Source of the DNA: Pseudarthrobacter phenanthrenivorans Sphe3
Lineage (GTDB): Bacteria; Actinomycetota; Actinomycetes; Actinomycetales; Micrococcaceae
Assembly: GCF_000189535.1 (NCBI RefSeq)
Contig: NC_015145.1
Coordinates: 186,001-250,000, forward strand
Reading direction: 5' to 3'
Length of the DNA stretch: 64,000 nucleotides
Made by a program: the position numbers and the translations under genes
Notes under the pieces: generated by a model
Seen by the model: the letters and a program-made list of their open reading frames with translations, nothing else
The model's database searches: none
Told to the model about the DNA's origin: nothing
In this document: piece by piece, positions 44,300 through 52,725 of the stretch
How the letters are laid out: each line of letters begins with the position of its first letter
Numbering within the stretch: the first letter of the stretch is position 1

Positions 44300-45073
44300 A
44301 TGAAAAAGCTACTTACTTTGCTGGTTTCCGTGCTTCTGGTCCTGACTCTTGGCGGCTTCGCCAGGGCTGACGGATTCAGCAGGGGACTGATCAGCGTCAC
44401 CTTTGATGACGGCTGGGCCAGCCAGCATGAGAACGCTCTGCCAATCCTGGACGAGTACGGTATTCCGGCCACCTTGTACATCACCTCCGGAGTGATCGAC
44501 CAGCAGCCTACGTTCATGACGCAGTCGCAGATCCAGGATTTTGCGGACCGGGGCCATGAAATTGCGTCCCACACCGTGACGCATCCGCACCTCCGGGAGC
44601 TCTCCCCGGATCAGCTCGCCGCCGAGCTGACAGAAAGCCAGGCCACGCTGCGGCGGCTTTTCGGCCCGTCCGCTGCCACCAGCTTCGCTTCCCCATACGC
44701 GGAGTACAACAACGCCACTCTTGCAGCCATCAGGCAGGTGTACTCCAACCACCGCGCCTTCGACGACGACGGGACCGACAACTCGGGCTTCAACACCCGT
44801 GCAGCGTATGACCCGTACAACCTCAGGGTGAAGTTCGTGGAGTCCACCACCACCACGGACACGGTGCAGGGGTGGATCGATTCCGCCAGGGCGAATAACG
44901 CCTGGCTGATCCTGGCCTATCACGAGGTGGGGGCCAATATCGGCGGCGGCACGTACACCACGGACACGGCAGTATTCGACGCCGACATGAAGGCCGTCAG
45001 GGACAGTGGCCTTGGCCTTGTCACCGTTGGGCAGGGTGCAGCTGAAGTCCTCCTGCAGGCGGCAAGGAACTAG
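44300..45073 (+). CDS. Secreted polysaccharide deacetylase (NodB domain)
   Basis: A 257-residue exported protein. The signal peptide MKKLLTLLVSVLLVLTLGG plus FARA ends near residue 23. The NodB metal site is present: ISVTFDDGWASQ (Asp-Asp) and GHEIASHTVTHPHL (two His), then SFASPYAEYNN. The C-terminal HEVG (WLILAYHEVG) provides the late catalytic His. It probably removes acetyl groups from a cell-wall or environmental polysaccharide outside the cell. The 181 bases upstream (44119-44299) hold no gene or structure I can name. It converges with hxlA. Confidence 0.85.
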   Translation: MKKLLTLLVSVLLVLTLGGFARADGFSRGLISVTFDDGWASQHENALPILDEYGIPATLYITSGVIDQQPTFMTQSQIQDFADRGHEIASHTVTHPHLRELSPDQLAAELTESQATLRRLFGPSAATSFASPYAEYNNATLAAIRQVYSNHRAFDDDGTDNSGFNTRAAYDPYNLRVKFVESTTTTDTVQGWIDSARANNAWLILAYHEVGANIGGGTYTTDTAVFDADMKAVRDSGLGLVTVGQGAAEVLLQAARN

Positions 45074-45079
45074 CGCGTG

Positions 45080-45111
45080 GACGGCGGCCCCCGGAAGTGG
45101 GGACCGCCGTC
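45080..45111. terminator. Bidirectional terminator between the deacetylase and hxlA
   Basis: GACGGCGG (45080-45087) pairs with CCGCCGTC (45104-45111); inside it CCCC pairs with GGGG with a single bulged A. It lies between convergent genes, with a T-rich stretch shortly after it on the plus strand. Confidence 0.65.
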
Positions 45112-45141
45112 GTCCTTTACCGCTTTTTCCTGCGAGGGAAC

Positions 45142-45765
45142 CTAGATGATCGCTGCCTTCAGTTCCTTGGCGGCGACGCCGGGGTCGTCGGCGCTGTAAA
45201 TGGAACCCCCGACGACGGCCACCTCAGCACCTGCGCGCTGTACGGCTCCGATGGTGGAAAGGTTCACGCCACCTGCGACGGAGAACGGCACGCGGGCCTC
45301 CTCACCGGCGCTCAGCAGCACATCCAGGTTGTAGCCGGGCTTCGCCTGCTCGTCCAGGCCGGCGTGGAACTCGATGAACTTTGCCCCCAGGGCGCGGGCT
45401 TCCTTGGCGCGGCCCACCTTGTCCGCCACACCGATCAGGTCCACCACGATGCCCTTGTTGTGGGCTTTGGCGGCCTTGACGGCGCCGGCGATGGTGGAGT
45501 CGTCGGCGCTGCCGAGCACGGAGACCAGGTCCGCGCCGGCCGCGAAGGCGATCTCGGCCTCGAGCTCGCCGGCATCCATGGTCTTCATGTCCGCGAAGAC
45601 GATCTTGTCCGGGTGGGCAGTCTTGACGGCGGTGACGGCTGCCAGGCCGGCGTTCTTCACCAGCGGCGTGCCCAGCTCAATGATGTCCACGTATTCGGCA
45701 ACCTTGCCGGCCAGGTCGAGTGCTGCTTCGACGGTGAGGACATCCATGGCTACTTGCAGTTTCAT
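45142..45765 (-). CDS. hxlA: 3-hexulose-6-phosphate synthase
   Basis: A 207-residue orotidine-decarboxylase-fold enzyme of standard length. It starts KLQVAMDVLTVEAALDLAGKV, has DIIELGTPLVKNAG, FADMKTMDAGELEAEIAF (the D-x-K-T/M-x-D metal/substrate motif) and ends SVAGGVN with VVGGSIY. It condenses formaldehyde with ribulose 5-phosphate, the first step of the ribulose monophosphate route. It follows hxlB by 47 bases on the same strand. In this window it would capture formaldehyde from betaine, dimethylglycine and sarcosine demethylation. Confidence 0.92.
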   Translation of the reverse strand: MKLQVAMDVLTVEAALDLAGKVAEYVDIIELGTPLVKNAGLAAVTAVKTAHPDKIVFADMKTMDAGELEAEIAFAAGADLVSVLGSADDSTIAGAVKAAKAHNKGIVVDLIGVADKVGRAKEARALGAKFIEFHAGLDEQAKPGYNLDVLLSAGEEARVPFSVAGGVNLSTIGAVQRAGAEVAVVGGSIYSADDPGVAAKELKAAII

Positions 45766-45812
45766 TCTGTGTCTCTTTCGGGTTGGGAAACGGACGGTAA
45801 GGGAAGGGGAAC

Positions 45813-46430
45813 TTATTCGAGGTTGGCGTGGCGCTGCCAGAGGTCCTCAGGAGCGGAGGCGTCTTCGTCCCACAGGCTCTGGAACACGGCCTCCGTGGTG
45901 GCAAACAGCACCTGTTCGAACAGGCTGCCGGAATACTGCCGGGTCACTGCCGAAGCGTGGTCCGTCTTCTGTGCTGCAGGGATAAGTACGACGGCGGCGG
46001 CCGCTGCGGCGAGCGGGGAACCTTTGCTGGTGGTGTAGGCAGCCACGCGGGCTCCCTGCGCGACGGCGGTTTCGGCAGCTTTGACCACTCCGGCCGTGGT
46101 GCCGGAACCGGAGGCCGCGAGCAGCAGGTCACCGGCACGAATGGCCGGTGCGGTGGTCTCGCCCACCACGTGCACCGCCAGGCCGAGGTGCATGAGCCGC
46201 ATCGCCGCCATCTTCAGGACCAGGCCGCTGCGGCCTGCACCGGTCACGAAGATCCTGTCCGCCAGCCGAAGCTCGGTGACCAAAGCAGCCACTTCTGCCG
46301 GATCGACGCCCTGGAAGACATCGCTGATCTCGTCCAGGACCAGCGCCCTATTGACGGCAAAGGCCCTGCCCGCTCCGGTGACGGAAGCTCCGGCGAACTC
46401 CGCCGGGACTGTCTCTGCAATGGTGCTCAT
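45813..46430 (-). CDS. hxlB: 6-phospho-3-hexuloisomerase
   Basis: A 205-residue SIS-domain isomerase. IFVTGAGRSGLVLKMAAMRLMHLG is the sugar-phosphate-binding P-loop region, followed by HVVGETTAPAIRAGDLLLAASGSG. It turns the HxlA product into fructose 6-phosphate. AAGGAGGT precedes ATG 46430. The pair HxlB-HxlA fixes formaldehyde into central metabolism. The 131 bases upstream carry two similar operator-like motifs next to a divergent LuxR-type regulator. Confidence 0.92.
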   Translation of the reverse strand: MSTIAETVPAEFAGASVTGAGRAFAVNRALVLDEISDVFQGVDPAEVAALVTELRLADRIFVTGAGRSGLVLKMAAMRLMHLGLAVHVVGETTAPAIRAGDLLLAASGSGTTAGVVKAAETAVAQGARVAAYTTSKGSPLAAAAAAVVLIPAAQKTDHASAVTRQYSGSLFEQVLFATTEAVFQSLWDEDASAPEDLWQRHANLE

Positions 46431-46468
46431 GCACCTACCTCCTTGAACGTTGTGACCCTTCAATGCTC

Positions 46469-46532
46469 ACCCGTCCAAAGGGTGGGTCCAACGCCGCCTC
46501 CGGGCAGTCATACCTGCCCAAAGGGGTAGGTG
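46469..46532. promoter_or_regulatory. Two related operator-like motifs between hxlB and the LuxR-type gene
   Basis: ACCCGTCCAAAGGGTGGGT at 46469-46487 and ACCTGCCCAAAGGGGTAGGT at 46512-46531 share the pattern ACC-y-G-y-CCAAAGGG...GGT and are each imperfect dyads. They lie 43 nt apart, about four helical turns. The second covers the -35 region of the promoter at 46550. A regulator binding both could control hxlBA and its own gene; the LuxR-type protein is the natural candidate. Confidence 0.5.
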
Positions 46533-46549
46533 CATAAGCCGGTGAGCCG

Positions 46550-46555
46550 TATACT
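46550..46555 (+). promoter_or_regulatory. -10 element of a probable leaderless promoter
   Basis: TATACT ends 6 bases before the GTG start codon at 46562. Transcription would start at or next to that codon, giving a leaderless mRNA, which is common in actinobacteria. No ribosome binding site is present, consistent with this. Confidence 0.55.
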
Positions 46556-46561
46556 GGGCGG

Positions 46562-47836
46562 GTGGAACGCCTCAACCCAGCTCTGTTGGAAGCAATCGCA
46601 GCCCTGGCCACTGCTCCTTTGATGGACATCGCACACCGGTTGCGGGAAGCCCTCGCCCCCTACTGGGAATCAAGCGCCCTGGTGGTCTTCACCGAGGACT
46701 GCACCGGGCGGCCGCAGAAGAAGGCCGGCGCCGAGGCCATCATCAGCCGCGTGTCCATTGCGGAACTGGACACCATCCGGGCCTCGCTGGCTGAGGGGGA
46801 GGGCGGCGGGATGTGGCTTGGCGAAGCCGGCTTCGGAGGCGCCCGGCGCCCGGTGCTTGCTCTGACTTCGCCCAGCAACGCGCTGATGGTCCTCTCCGAT
46901 CCGGAACCAACACCGGACACATCCGCCCCAATCGACCCGCGATGGGTCCTGCACTATCTGTGGACGCTCGCAGCCGAACGGATCCGCGAAAAGGTGGCTG
47001 ATGCGCCGCCGTCGTACCTCATCGAGTCCCGGGCCGCCTCAGCCGAGCGCCTGCGCGTGACAGCCGAACTGGTGGACCAGCACTCCACCACCCTGGAAAC
47101 ACTGCTCGCGGCGCTCAGGTCTCCCGCCCTTGCGGACGCTGCCGCACGCACCGCAGCAACCGACGTGGCGGCCAAGGCCCTGGTGGGACTGCGCACGCTC
47201 AGTGACCGCACCACGGACCTCGTGGAGGAACCGGTGGCCTCCGCGTTCCAGCGCCTCCGCGAAGACCTCCGCCCGCTGATGAACTTCAGCGGGATCGACG
47301 TCCAGTTCATCGAGCCGCCGGTCAACGGGAGGGCACTTCCGGGCGAAGTGGCGCATGCCGCGCGGGCCATCGTGCGCGGCCTGGTGCTTGCGATGGTGGA
47401 CCAGCAGGGGGTCCGCCGGATCCGCACGCAGTGGGATTGCGACGGCGCCAACCTCCTCATCAACGTCCGGGACGACGGACCCGGCGAACTTTCGTCCTCG
47501 GCCCCCGCGATGGCACGCCTCGTCCAGCGCGTCGAGGCGCTGAACGGCAGCATGGGCGTGGATGTGATGCCCGGCTGGGGGGCCGACGTCGCCGTCGTGA
47601 TTCCGCTGGACCCGCCGGCCCGCCCGCTGGCCGAAGCGGCGGACTGGAACCTGGGGGAGCGGGAGCTGGAGGTGCTGCAGCTGCTGGCCGCGGGCCAGCG
47701 GAACCGCAGCATCGCCGCGAAACTGCACATCAGCGAGAACACCGTGAAGTTCCACCTCCGCAACCTCTACCGGAAGATTGGGGCGTCGTCCCGGACGGAA
47801 GCCATGGCGCTCGCCCACAGCAACGGGCTGCGCTGA
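46562..47836 (+). CDS. LuxR-type regulator with an internal histidine-kinase-like ATPase region
   Basis: A 424-residue regulator without a receiver domain. The C-terminal helix-turn-helix is clear: LGERELEVLQLLAAGQRNRSIAAKLHISENTVKFHLRNLYRKIG. The middle (about 170-340) looks like a degenerate sensor kinase, with a DHp-like helical part (RVTAELVDQHSTTLETLLAAL) and an ATPase-like LLINVRDDGPGELSSS then GWGADVAVVIPL. The N-terminal about 150 residues may sense a ligand (GAF-like). It is divergent from hxlBA and may regulate formaldehyde fixation (inference). The GTG start is probably leaderless. Confidence 0.75.
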   Translation: MERLNPALLEAIAALATAPLMDIAHRLREALAPYWESSALVVFTEDCTGRPQKKAGAEAIISRVSIAELDTIRASLAEGEGGGMWLGEAGFGGARRPVLALTSPSNALMVLSDPEPTPDTSAPIDPRWVLHYLWTLAAERIREKVADAPPSYLIESRAASAERLRVTAELVDQHSTTLETLLAALRSPALADAAARTAATDVAAKALVGLRTLSDRTTDLVEEPVASAFQRLREDLRPLMNFSGIDVQFIEPPVNGRALPGEVAHAARAIVRGLVLAMVDQQGVRRIRTQWDCDGANLLINVRDDGPGELSSSAPAMARLVQRVEALNGSMGVDVMPGWGADVAVVIPLDPPARPLAEAADWNLGERELEVLQLLAAGQRNRSIAAKLHISENTVKFHLRNLYRKIGASSRTEAMALAHSNGLR

Positions 47837-47930
47837 CTGCCTGCCTGATTCGATTCCCCCATTGCCGCCGGGCGTTGTTGTTCCTGGCGTTGTGATTTCA
47901 TCCACCGCAAGCTGGTTGAGAGTATTAGCC

Positions 47931-48743
47931 ATGGCTTCGAACAATGAGCGCGAACCCGGGATCGATGGTGAACCGGGTCAGTCCGGCGGCGTGCAGTCTG
48001 TTGACCGCGCCCTCACGGTGCTGGAAATCCTGGCGCGGGAAGGCCATGCCAGCGTCAGCGAGATCGCCGAGGAAATGGGGATCCACAAGTCCACCGTCTC
48101 CCGGCTGCTCGGTTCCCTGGTCACCCGGGAAATGGTCCACCAGAACAGCGACCGCGGCAAATACCAGCTGGGCTTCGGCATCCTGCGCCTGGCGAGCTCC
48201 ATTCCCGGGCGGCTCAGCCTGGTCCGGGAGGCCCGGCCGGTGCTGGAGGCGCTGGCGGAGGAATTCAAGGAGACGGTGAACCTTGCCGTCCTCCGCTCCA
48301 ATTACGCAGTGAACGTGGACCAGGCGATGGGCCCCTCCACTTTGGCCACCTATGACTGGGTGGGCAACCTGACCCCGCTGCACGCCACCTCAAGCGGCAA
48401 GGTCCTGCTGGCTGCGCTGCCGGCCGAGGAACGGGACCGCATTTTGAAGGAGACCGGCCTGCCGCCCAGGACTCCGCGGACCATCACCAACCGCAAAGAG
48501 CTTGAAACCCAGCTGATTGACGTCGCCCGCGAGGGCTACGGCGTGGTGCGGGAGGAGTTTGAGATCGGGCTGGCTGCTGTTGCCGTGCCGGTCCACAACC
48601 ACCTGGGTGCCGTGATCGGGGCCATCAGCATCTCCGGCCCGGCCTTCCGCTTTGACCCGGAGAAAACGCCCGGACTGATCGAAGCCCTCAAAGACGCGGG
48701 ACTGCAGGTCAGCGCCAGGATGGGCTACACCGGCGGCCGCTGA
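47931..48743 (+). CDS. IclR-family transcriptional regulator
   Basis: A 270-residue IclR protein. After a polar N-terminus, VQSVDRALTVLEILAREG leads into the winged helix (SVSEIAEEMGIHKSTVSRLLGSLV), and the effector domain holds LTPLHATSSGKVLLAALP and GYGVVREEFEIGLAAVAVPV. Such proteins sense small acids or aromatics. It lies between the LuxR-type gene and the gbc locus. Its target is not obvious; the glycine betaine genes at 49907 onward are one possibility. ATG 47931 is the first start before the conserved part; upstream GAGAG is a weak ribosome binding site. Confidence 0.85.
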   Translation: MASNNEREPGIDGEPGQSGGVQSVDRALTVLEILAREGHASVSEIAEEMGIHKSTVSRLLGSLVTREMVHQNSDRGKYQLGFGILRLASSIPGRLSLVREARPVLEALAEEFKETVNLAVLRSNYAVNVDQAMGPSTLATYDWVGNLTPLHATSSGKVLLAALPAEERDRILKETGLPPRTPRTITNRKELETQLIDVAREGYGVVREEFEIGLAAVAVPVHNHLGAVIGAISISGPAFRFDPEKTPGLIEALKDAGLQVSARMGYTGGR

Positions 48744-48810
48744 CGCATCAGCTTCCCCGGGGAGGACAAGGAAGCCCCCCGAGCACCAGGACGCCCCAAG
48801 CCGGCAGCGC

Positions 48811-49746
48811 TCAAAGTTCCTCCTCTTCGAGCCGTTCGGTGAGGATCCGGTTGGCGTTGACCTGCAGGATGCCGAGCGACTCCTGGATCAGGGGTGCGGC
48901 GATGCTTCCCCTGCGCACCGCGGCGACGATGCGGCGCGTGGGTTTCGACTTGCCCGTGATACGTAACCGGACCACGTTTTCGGCACCGTGCAGTGGCGCC
49001 AGCCGGGGCAGCAGGCCGACGCCGAGCCCCGCACCCACGAACGCGATGTGGGTTTCCCATTCGACGGCTTCATGGGCGATCCGCGGTGTCACCCCCACTG
49101 CCGTGAATGCGGCTGTGAAGAGGGAATGGTAGGTGGAACCCGCGGCCTCCGTGATCCAGGGTTCCGATGCCAGCTCTTCAAGAGTCGCTGTTTCCCTTGA
49201 CGCCAGCGGATGGTCACCGGGAATGATCACGTCCAGGGGATCGTCGAGCAGGACCCTCTGCTCAAAGCGCGGATCGTCCTCACCGTAACTGTCGGACTGC
49301 ATGGCGATGATGACTGCAAGGTCGATGCGTTCCGCAATCAACAAGTCGAAGCAGCGGGCCGGATCAGCCTCAAGAACCTGCACCTCCAGCAGGGGGTGTG
49401 TTGAGCGCAGGGTGGCGGCCAGCGGCGCGAGCAACTGGGCGGCGGCAGAGGAGAATCCGCCGAGGCCAAAGTGGGACTGCACCTGGTCGCCGGCCTCCAT
49501 GGCTGCCGCGCGCAGGGTCTCCCACTGGGCAATGAGGGGATCCGCGCCCGCCACGAGAAACCGCCCCGTAGCGGTAAGCCGCACGCCCCGGCCGTCTTTC
49601 GTCAGCAACTGCATCCCAAGCACGCGCTGGAGCTCCCGCAATTGGGCGGAGACGGCAGAGGGGGAGTAGCCGGTGAGTTCCGCCGTCCCGCCGATGGTGC
49701 CGCAGCGGGCGAACACCCGCAGTGTGATGAGCCTGGCGTCGATCAT
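48811..49746 (-). CDS. LysR-family regulator divergent from gbcAB
   Basis: A 311-residue LysR protein. The winged helix is near the start: LITLRVFARCGTIGGTAELTGYSPSAVSAQLRELQRVLG. The effector-binding domain has LDVIIPGDHPLA and AGLGVGLLPRLAPL. It is divergent from the Rieske oxygenase gene with 160 bases between starts, the usual arrangement for a LysR activator and its target. This makes it the leading candidate to control gbcA-gbcB-BCCT-purU-dmg. In Pseudomonas the equivalent role is played by GbdR, an AraC-type protein, so the wiring here would be different. ATG 49746 is chosen at the start of the conserved region; 49773 is an alternative. Confidence 0.85.
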   Translation of the reverse strand: MIDARLITLRVFARCGTIGGTAELTGYSPSAVSAQLRELQRVLGMQLLTKDGRGVRLTATGRFLVAGADPLIAQWETLRAAAMEAGDQVQSHFGLGGFSSAAAQLLAPLAATLRSTHPLLEVQVLEADPARCFDLLIAERIDLAVIIAMQSDSYGEDDPRFEQRVLLDDPLDVIIPGDHPLASRETATLEELASEPWITEAAGSTYHSLFTAAFTAVGVTPRIAHEAVEWETHIAFVGAGLGVGLLPRLAPLHGAENVVRLRITGKSKPTRRIVAAVRRGSIAAPLIQESLGILQVNANRILTERLEEEEL

Positions 49747-49906
49747 GCACCTATTCTGCATGATTATGTTCAATATCTCGCGCTTTTATTGCAGCGCCTG
49801 TGACCCTAATCTCATCACTACAAAGCTTTTCGACCACGCCGCCCGCCCCCATGCATCCGTGGTCACAACGCAACACCCACTACCCATGCCTCCCGGGAGG
49901 AAACCC

Positions 49907-51211
49907 ATGACCGCTTCAGTGAACGTGCCCCTCAATACACGCGGAAAACTCGCTGCATCATTGCCTGACGAGCAACTGGCAGAAATCACCGCTTTGTTTC
50001 AGTTCCGGCGCACCGGCTACTCCCTCGATGCCCCTTTCTACACCGATCCCTCGATCTTCAAGATCGACATGGAGGCCATTTTCGGCCAGCACTGGATCTT
50101 TGCCGCGAGTACTGCTGAACTGCCGGAGCCGGGCGACTACGTCACCGTCGACTACGGGCCCTACTCGCTGATTGTGCTGCGCAACGACGACGGCGGCGTC
50201 AACGTCCTGCACAACGTGTGCCGCCACCGCGGTGCCCGGGTCCTGACCGAGTCCGCCGGCTCCACCGGTAACCTCGTCTGCGGCTACCACTCCTGGACCT
50301 ATTCCCCCGAGGGCAACCTGATCCACGCCTCCGCCCCCGGCGAAGCCAAGTTCGACAAGAACTGCTTTGCCCTCAAGCGCGCCCACGGCCGCGAGGTCGC
50401 CGGCCTGATCTTCGTCTGCATCGCGGACGAACCGCCAGCCGACTTCGACGAAACCGCCAAGATCTTTGAGCCCTACCTGGCGCCCCACGATCTCTCAAAG
50501 ACAAAGATTGCCTACCAGCAGAACATCATCGAAGAGGGCAACTGGAAGCTCGTCATGGAGAACAACCGTGAGTGCTACCACTGCGACGGCCACCCTGAGC
50601 TGGCCTGCTCCCTCTTCCCCACCTGGGGCCTGACGGAGGGCCTGATCCCGCCGCATCTTGAGGAAGTGTGGGACCGGAACAAGCAGGCCCAGTCCTCCCT
50701 CGAGGAGCGTTGCCGCCGCTACGGCCTTCCCTACGAGGTGGTGGAGCAGCTTGACACCCGCATTGCCGGAATCCGTATTTCACGGGAATCACTCGATGGC
50801 GAGGGTGAGTCATTCTCCGCTGACGGGCGCAGGCTTTCCAAGAAGCTGCTTGGTGACTTGCGGGACTTCCGTCTTGGCCGCTGCTCGATGCACCTGCAGC
50901 CCAACAGCTGGTTCCATTTCCTTGGCGACCACGTCATCACGTTCGGTGTCTTCCCCATCAACGAACACCAGAGCCTCGTGCGCACCACGTGGCTGGTGGC
51001 TGACGACGCCGTGGAAGGCGTCGACTACGACCTGGAGAAGCTCACCTACACCTGGAAGCAAACGAACCTGCAGGACAAGGCGTTCGTGGAACTCTGCCAG
51101 CAGGGTGCCGGCAGCCCCGCCTACGAGCCTGGTCCCTACATGAAGAGCGAATACCAGGTGGAGGCATTCATCAACTGGTACGTGCAGCGCGTGCAGGAGC
51201 ACTTGGCATGA
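49907..51211 (+). CDS. gbcA: Glycine betaine monooxygenase, Rieske oxygenase subunit
   Basis: A 434-residue Rieske-type oxygenase. The [2Fe-2S] ligands are Cys105 and His107 (NVCRHRGARV) and Cys125 and His128 (VCGYHSWTY). The mononuclear iron site has His225 and His229 in ENNRECYHCDGHPEL. This matches GbcA/stachydrine-demethylase-like enzymes, which N-demethylate glycine betaine to dimethylglycine with release of formaldehyde. GGGAGGAAA precedes ATG 49907. Its stop overlaps the reductase start as ATGA. The dmg gene 4.4 kb downstream supports glycine betaine as the substrate. Confidence 0.9.
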   Translation: MTASVNVPLNTRGKLAASLPDEQLAEITALFQFRRTGYSLDAPFYTDPSIFKIDMEAIFGQHWIFAASTAELPEPGDYVTVDYGPYSLIVLRNDDGGVNVLHNVCRHRGARVLTESAGSTGNLVCGYHSWTYSPEGNLIHASAPGEAKFDKNCFALKRAHGREVAGLIFVCIADEPPADFDETAKIFEPYLAPHDLSKTKIAYQQNIIEEGNWKLVMENNRECYHCDGHPELACSLFPTWGLTEGLIPPHLEEVWDRNKQAQSSLEERCRRYGLPYEVVEQLDTRIAGIRISRESLDGEGESFSADGRRLSKKLLGDLRDFRLGRCSMHLQPNSWFHFLGDHVITFGVFPINEHQSLVRTTWLVADDAVEGVDYDLEKLTYTWKQTNLQDKAFVELCQQGAGSPAYEPGPYMKSEYQVEAFINWYVQRVQEHLA

Positions 51212-52629
51212 TTGAACTCCTCACTGAAACGGCAATCCAGGAACCACAGCGAATTCGCGGTCTTGAGATGCCGTGGAACAGGGTGATGGGAAGCACTGAG
51301 GCACCCGCCCGGGCAGCCCGTGTATTGAACCCCTGGCATCCGCAGGAGTTCATGGCTGAATGCGTCGAGACCGTTCCCGAGGCCGGCGCCATGATGACCT
51401 TCGTGTTCCGCCGCTGCGACGGTGCGCCCCTGGCGTTCCGTGCGGGCCAGTACGTGAACATCGCATTCCCCGTGAATGGCGAGGACCAGGAACCGGTGGA
51501 CCGCAGCTACTCGCTGTCCAGCTCGCCCACCCAGCCGTGGACCTTCAGCATCACCGTCAAGTGCGACCCCACGGGACTGGTCTCCCCGTGGGTGCACGAG
51601 AACGTCAAACCCGGCACCGTTCTTGAGATGCTGGGACCGGTGGGAGCGTTCCACCTGCCCGACGCCGACCGCCGGGCACGGTATCTCCTGCTTGCCGCCG
51701 GCGCGGGCATCACTCCCATCATGTCCATGGTCCGGACCATCCACTCCCTGCCCGGACACGCCGATGTCGTGGTGCTCTACCACGGCTCCGATGCCGGTGG
51801 CTTTGCCTTCCACCGGGAACTGGCCTATATCGCCTCCGTGGATTCACGCCTCAAGGTCTACTACTCCCTGGGGGACCGCAGTGTGCCGGAGGGATGGGAA
51901 GGACTCAGCGGAAGGCTGACGGCGGCCATGCTCGAGGAGGTGGCCCCGGACGCCAACGGCCGGCAGGTGTACGCATGTGGTCCTGAGGGTTACCTGAACA
52001 CCGCCACCGAGCTTCTGAAGAAGGTCGGCGTGGACGACACTTCCATCTACATGGAGTTCTTCTCGGGGGACCGCCAGACGCTCCTTGAATACCAGGCGGA
52101 GGTGGCACTGGCAGCCGACTTCGCGGAGGAAATCGCCGAGGAGATCGCCGATTCCGCCGAGGACTACTTTGAGAGCCAGCCCGCCGCGTTCGGCCTCTAC
52201 GAGCCTGGTTACGACGCCGACGGAACCCTGCAGGCCTCGGGGCTGCCGCTGGAAGTCGTCGACCCCGAGACACCCGGATCCGATTCCGATTCCGACGCCG
52301 GCATCCCGGGCAGCGAGCCGGAAGCCGGTTCCCCTGATGCCTCCAGCTTCGACACGGTGGGAACAGGCAGCCTCACCATGTCCTTCATGCGCACCGGCAT
52401 CAATGTGCGGATCGACCCCACCGAGCACATCCTCGAGGCGGCCCAGCGCGCGGGCGTCAGGATTGGCGCGAACTGCAAGGAAGGCATGTGCGGCTCCTGC
52501 AAGGTCGTCAAGCTTTCCGGGGACGTCGAGATGAACCACCAGGGCGGAATCCGTGCACGGGAAATCTCCGCAGGCAAGTTCCTGCCCTGCTGCTCCACCG
52601 CGCAGACGGACCTGGTGATCGATGCCTGA
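51208..52629 (+). CDS. gbcB: Glycine betaine monooxygenase, reductase subunit with a 100-residue acidic insertion
   Basis: A 473-residue reductase, about 100 residues longer than the Pseudomonas GbcB known to me. An FNR-like FAD/NAD domain spans about 45-285, with the FAD motif RSYSLSS at 99-105 and CGPEGYL near 257. A C-terminal [2Fe-2S] ferredoxin domain has Cys423, Cys428, Cys431 and a Cys at 461/462. Between them (about 286-385) lies an extra Glu/Asp/Ser-rich, probably disordered segment. It passes electrons from NAD(P)H to GbcA. It is in frame with no sign of a frameshift. Confidence 0.9.
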   Translation: MIELLTETAIQEPQRIRGLEMPWNRVMGSTEAPARAARVLNPWHPQEFMAECVETVPEAGAMMTFVFRRCDGAPLAFRAGQYVNIAFPVNGEDQEPVDRSYSLSSSPTQPWTFSITVKCDPTGLVSPWVHENVKPGTVLEMLGPVGAFHLPDADRRARYLLLAAGAGITPIMSMVRTIHSLPGHADVVVLYHGSDAGGFAFHRELAYIASVDSRLKVYYSLGDRSVPEGWEGLSGRLTAAMLEEVAPDANGRQVYACGPEGYLNTATELLKKVGVDDTSIYMEFFSGDRQTLLEYQAEVALAADFAEEIAEEIADSAEDYFESQPAAFGLYEPGYDADGTLQASGLPLEVVDPETPGSDSDSDAGIPGSEPEAGSPDASSFDTVGTGSLTMSFMRTGINVRIDPTEHILEAAQRAGVRIGANCKEGMCGSCKVVKLSGDVEMNHQGGIRAREISAGKFLPCCSTAQTDLVIDA

Positions 52630-52725
52630 CCACTGTGACTCTGATAACTGACTGCCAATCTTCCGCCCGGCCTGGGGACGCCGGAGCACCACGCGAGCCC
52701 ATGAATTCAAACCAAAGGACCTGAC

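Noticed and set aside
48751..48775. A hairpin between the convergent IclR and LysR genes
   Set aside because: Only six base pairs (GCTTCC/GGAAGC) around a 13-nt loop; too weak to call a terminator with confidence.
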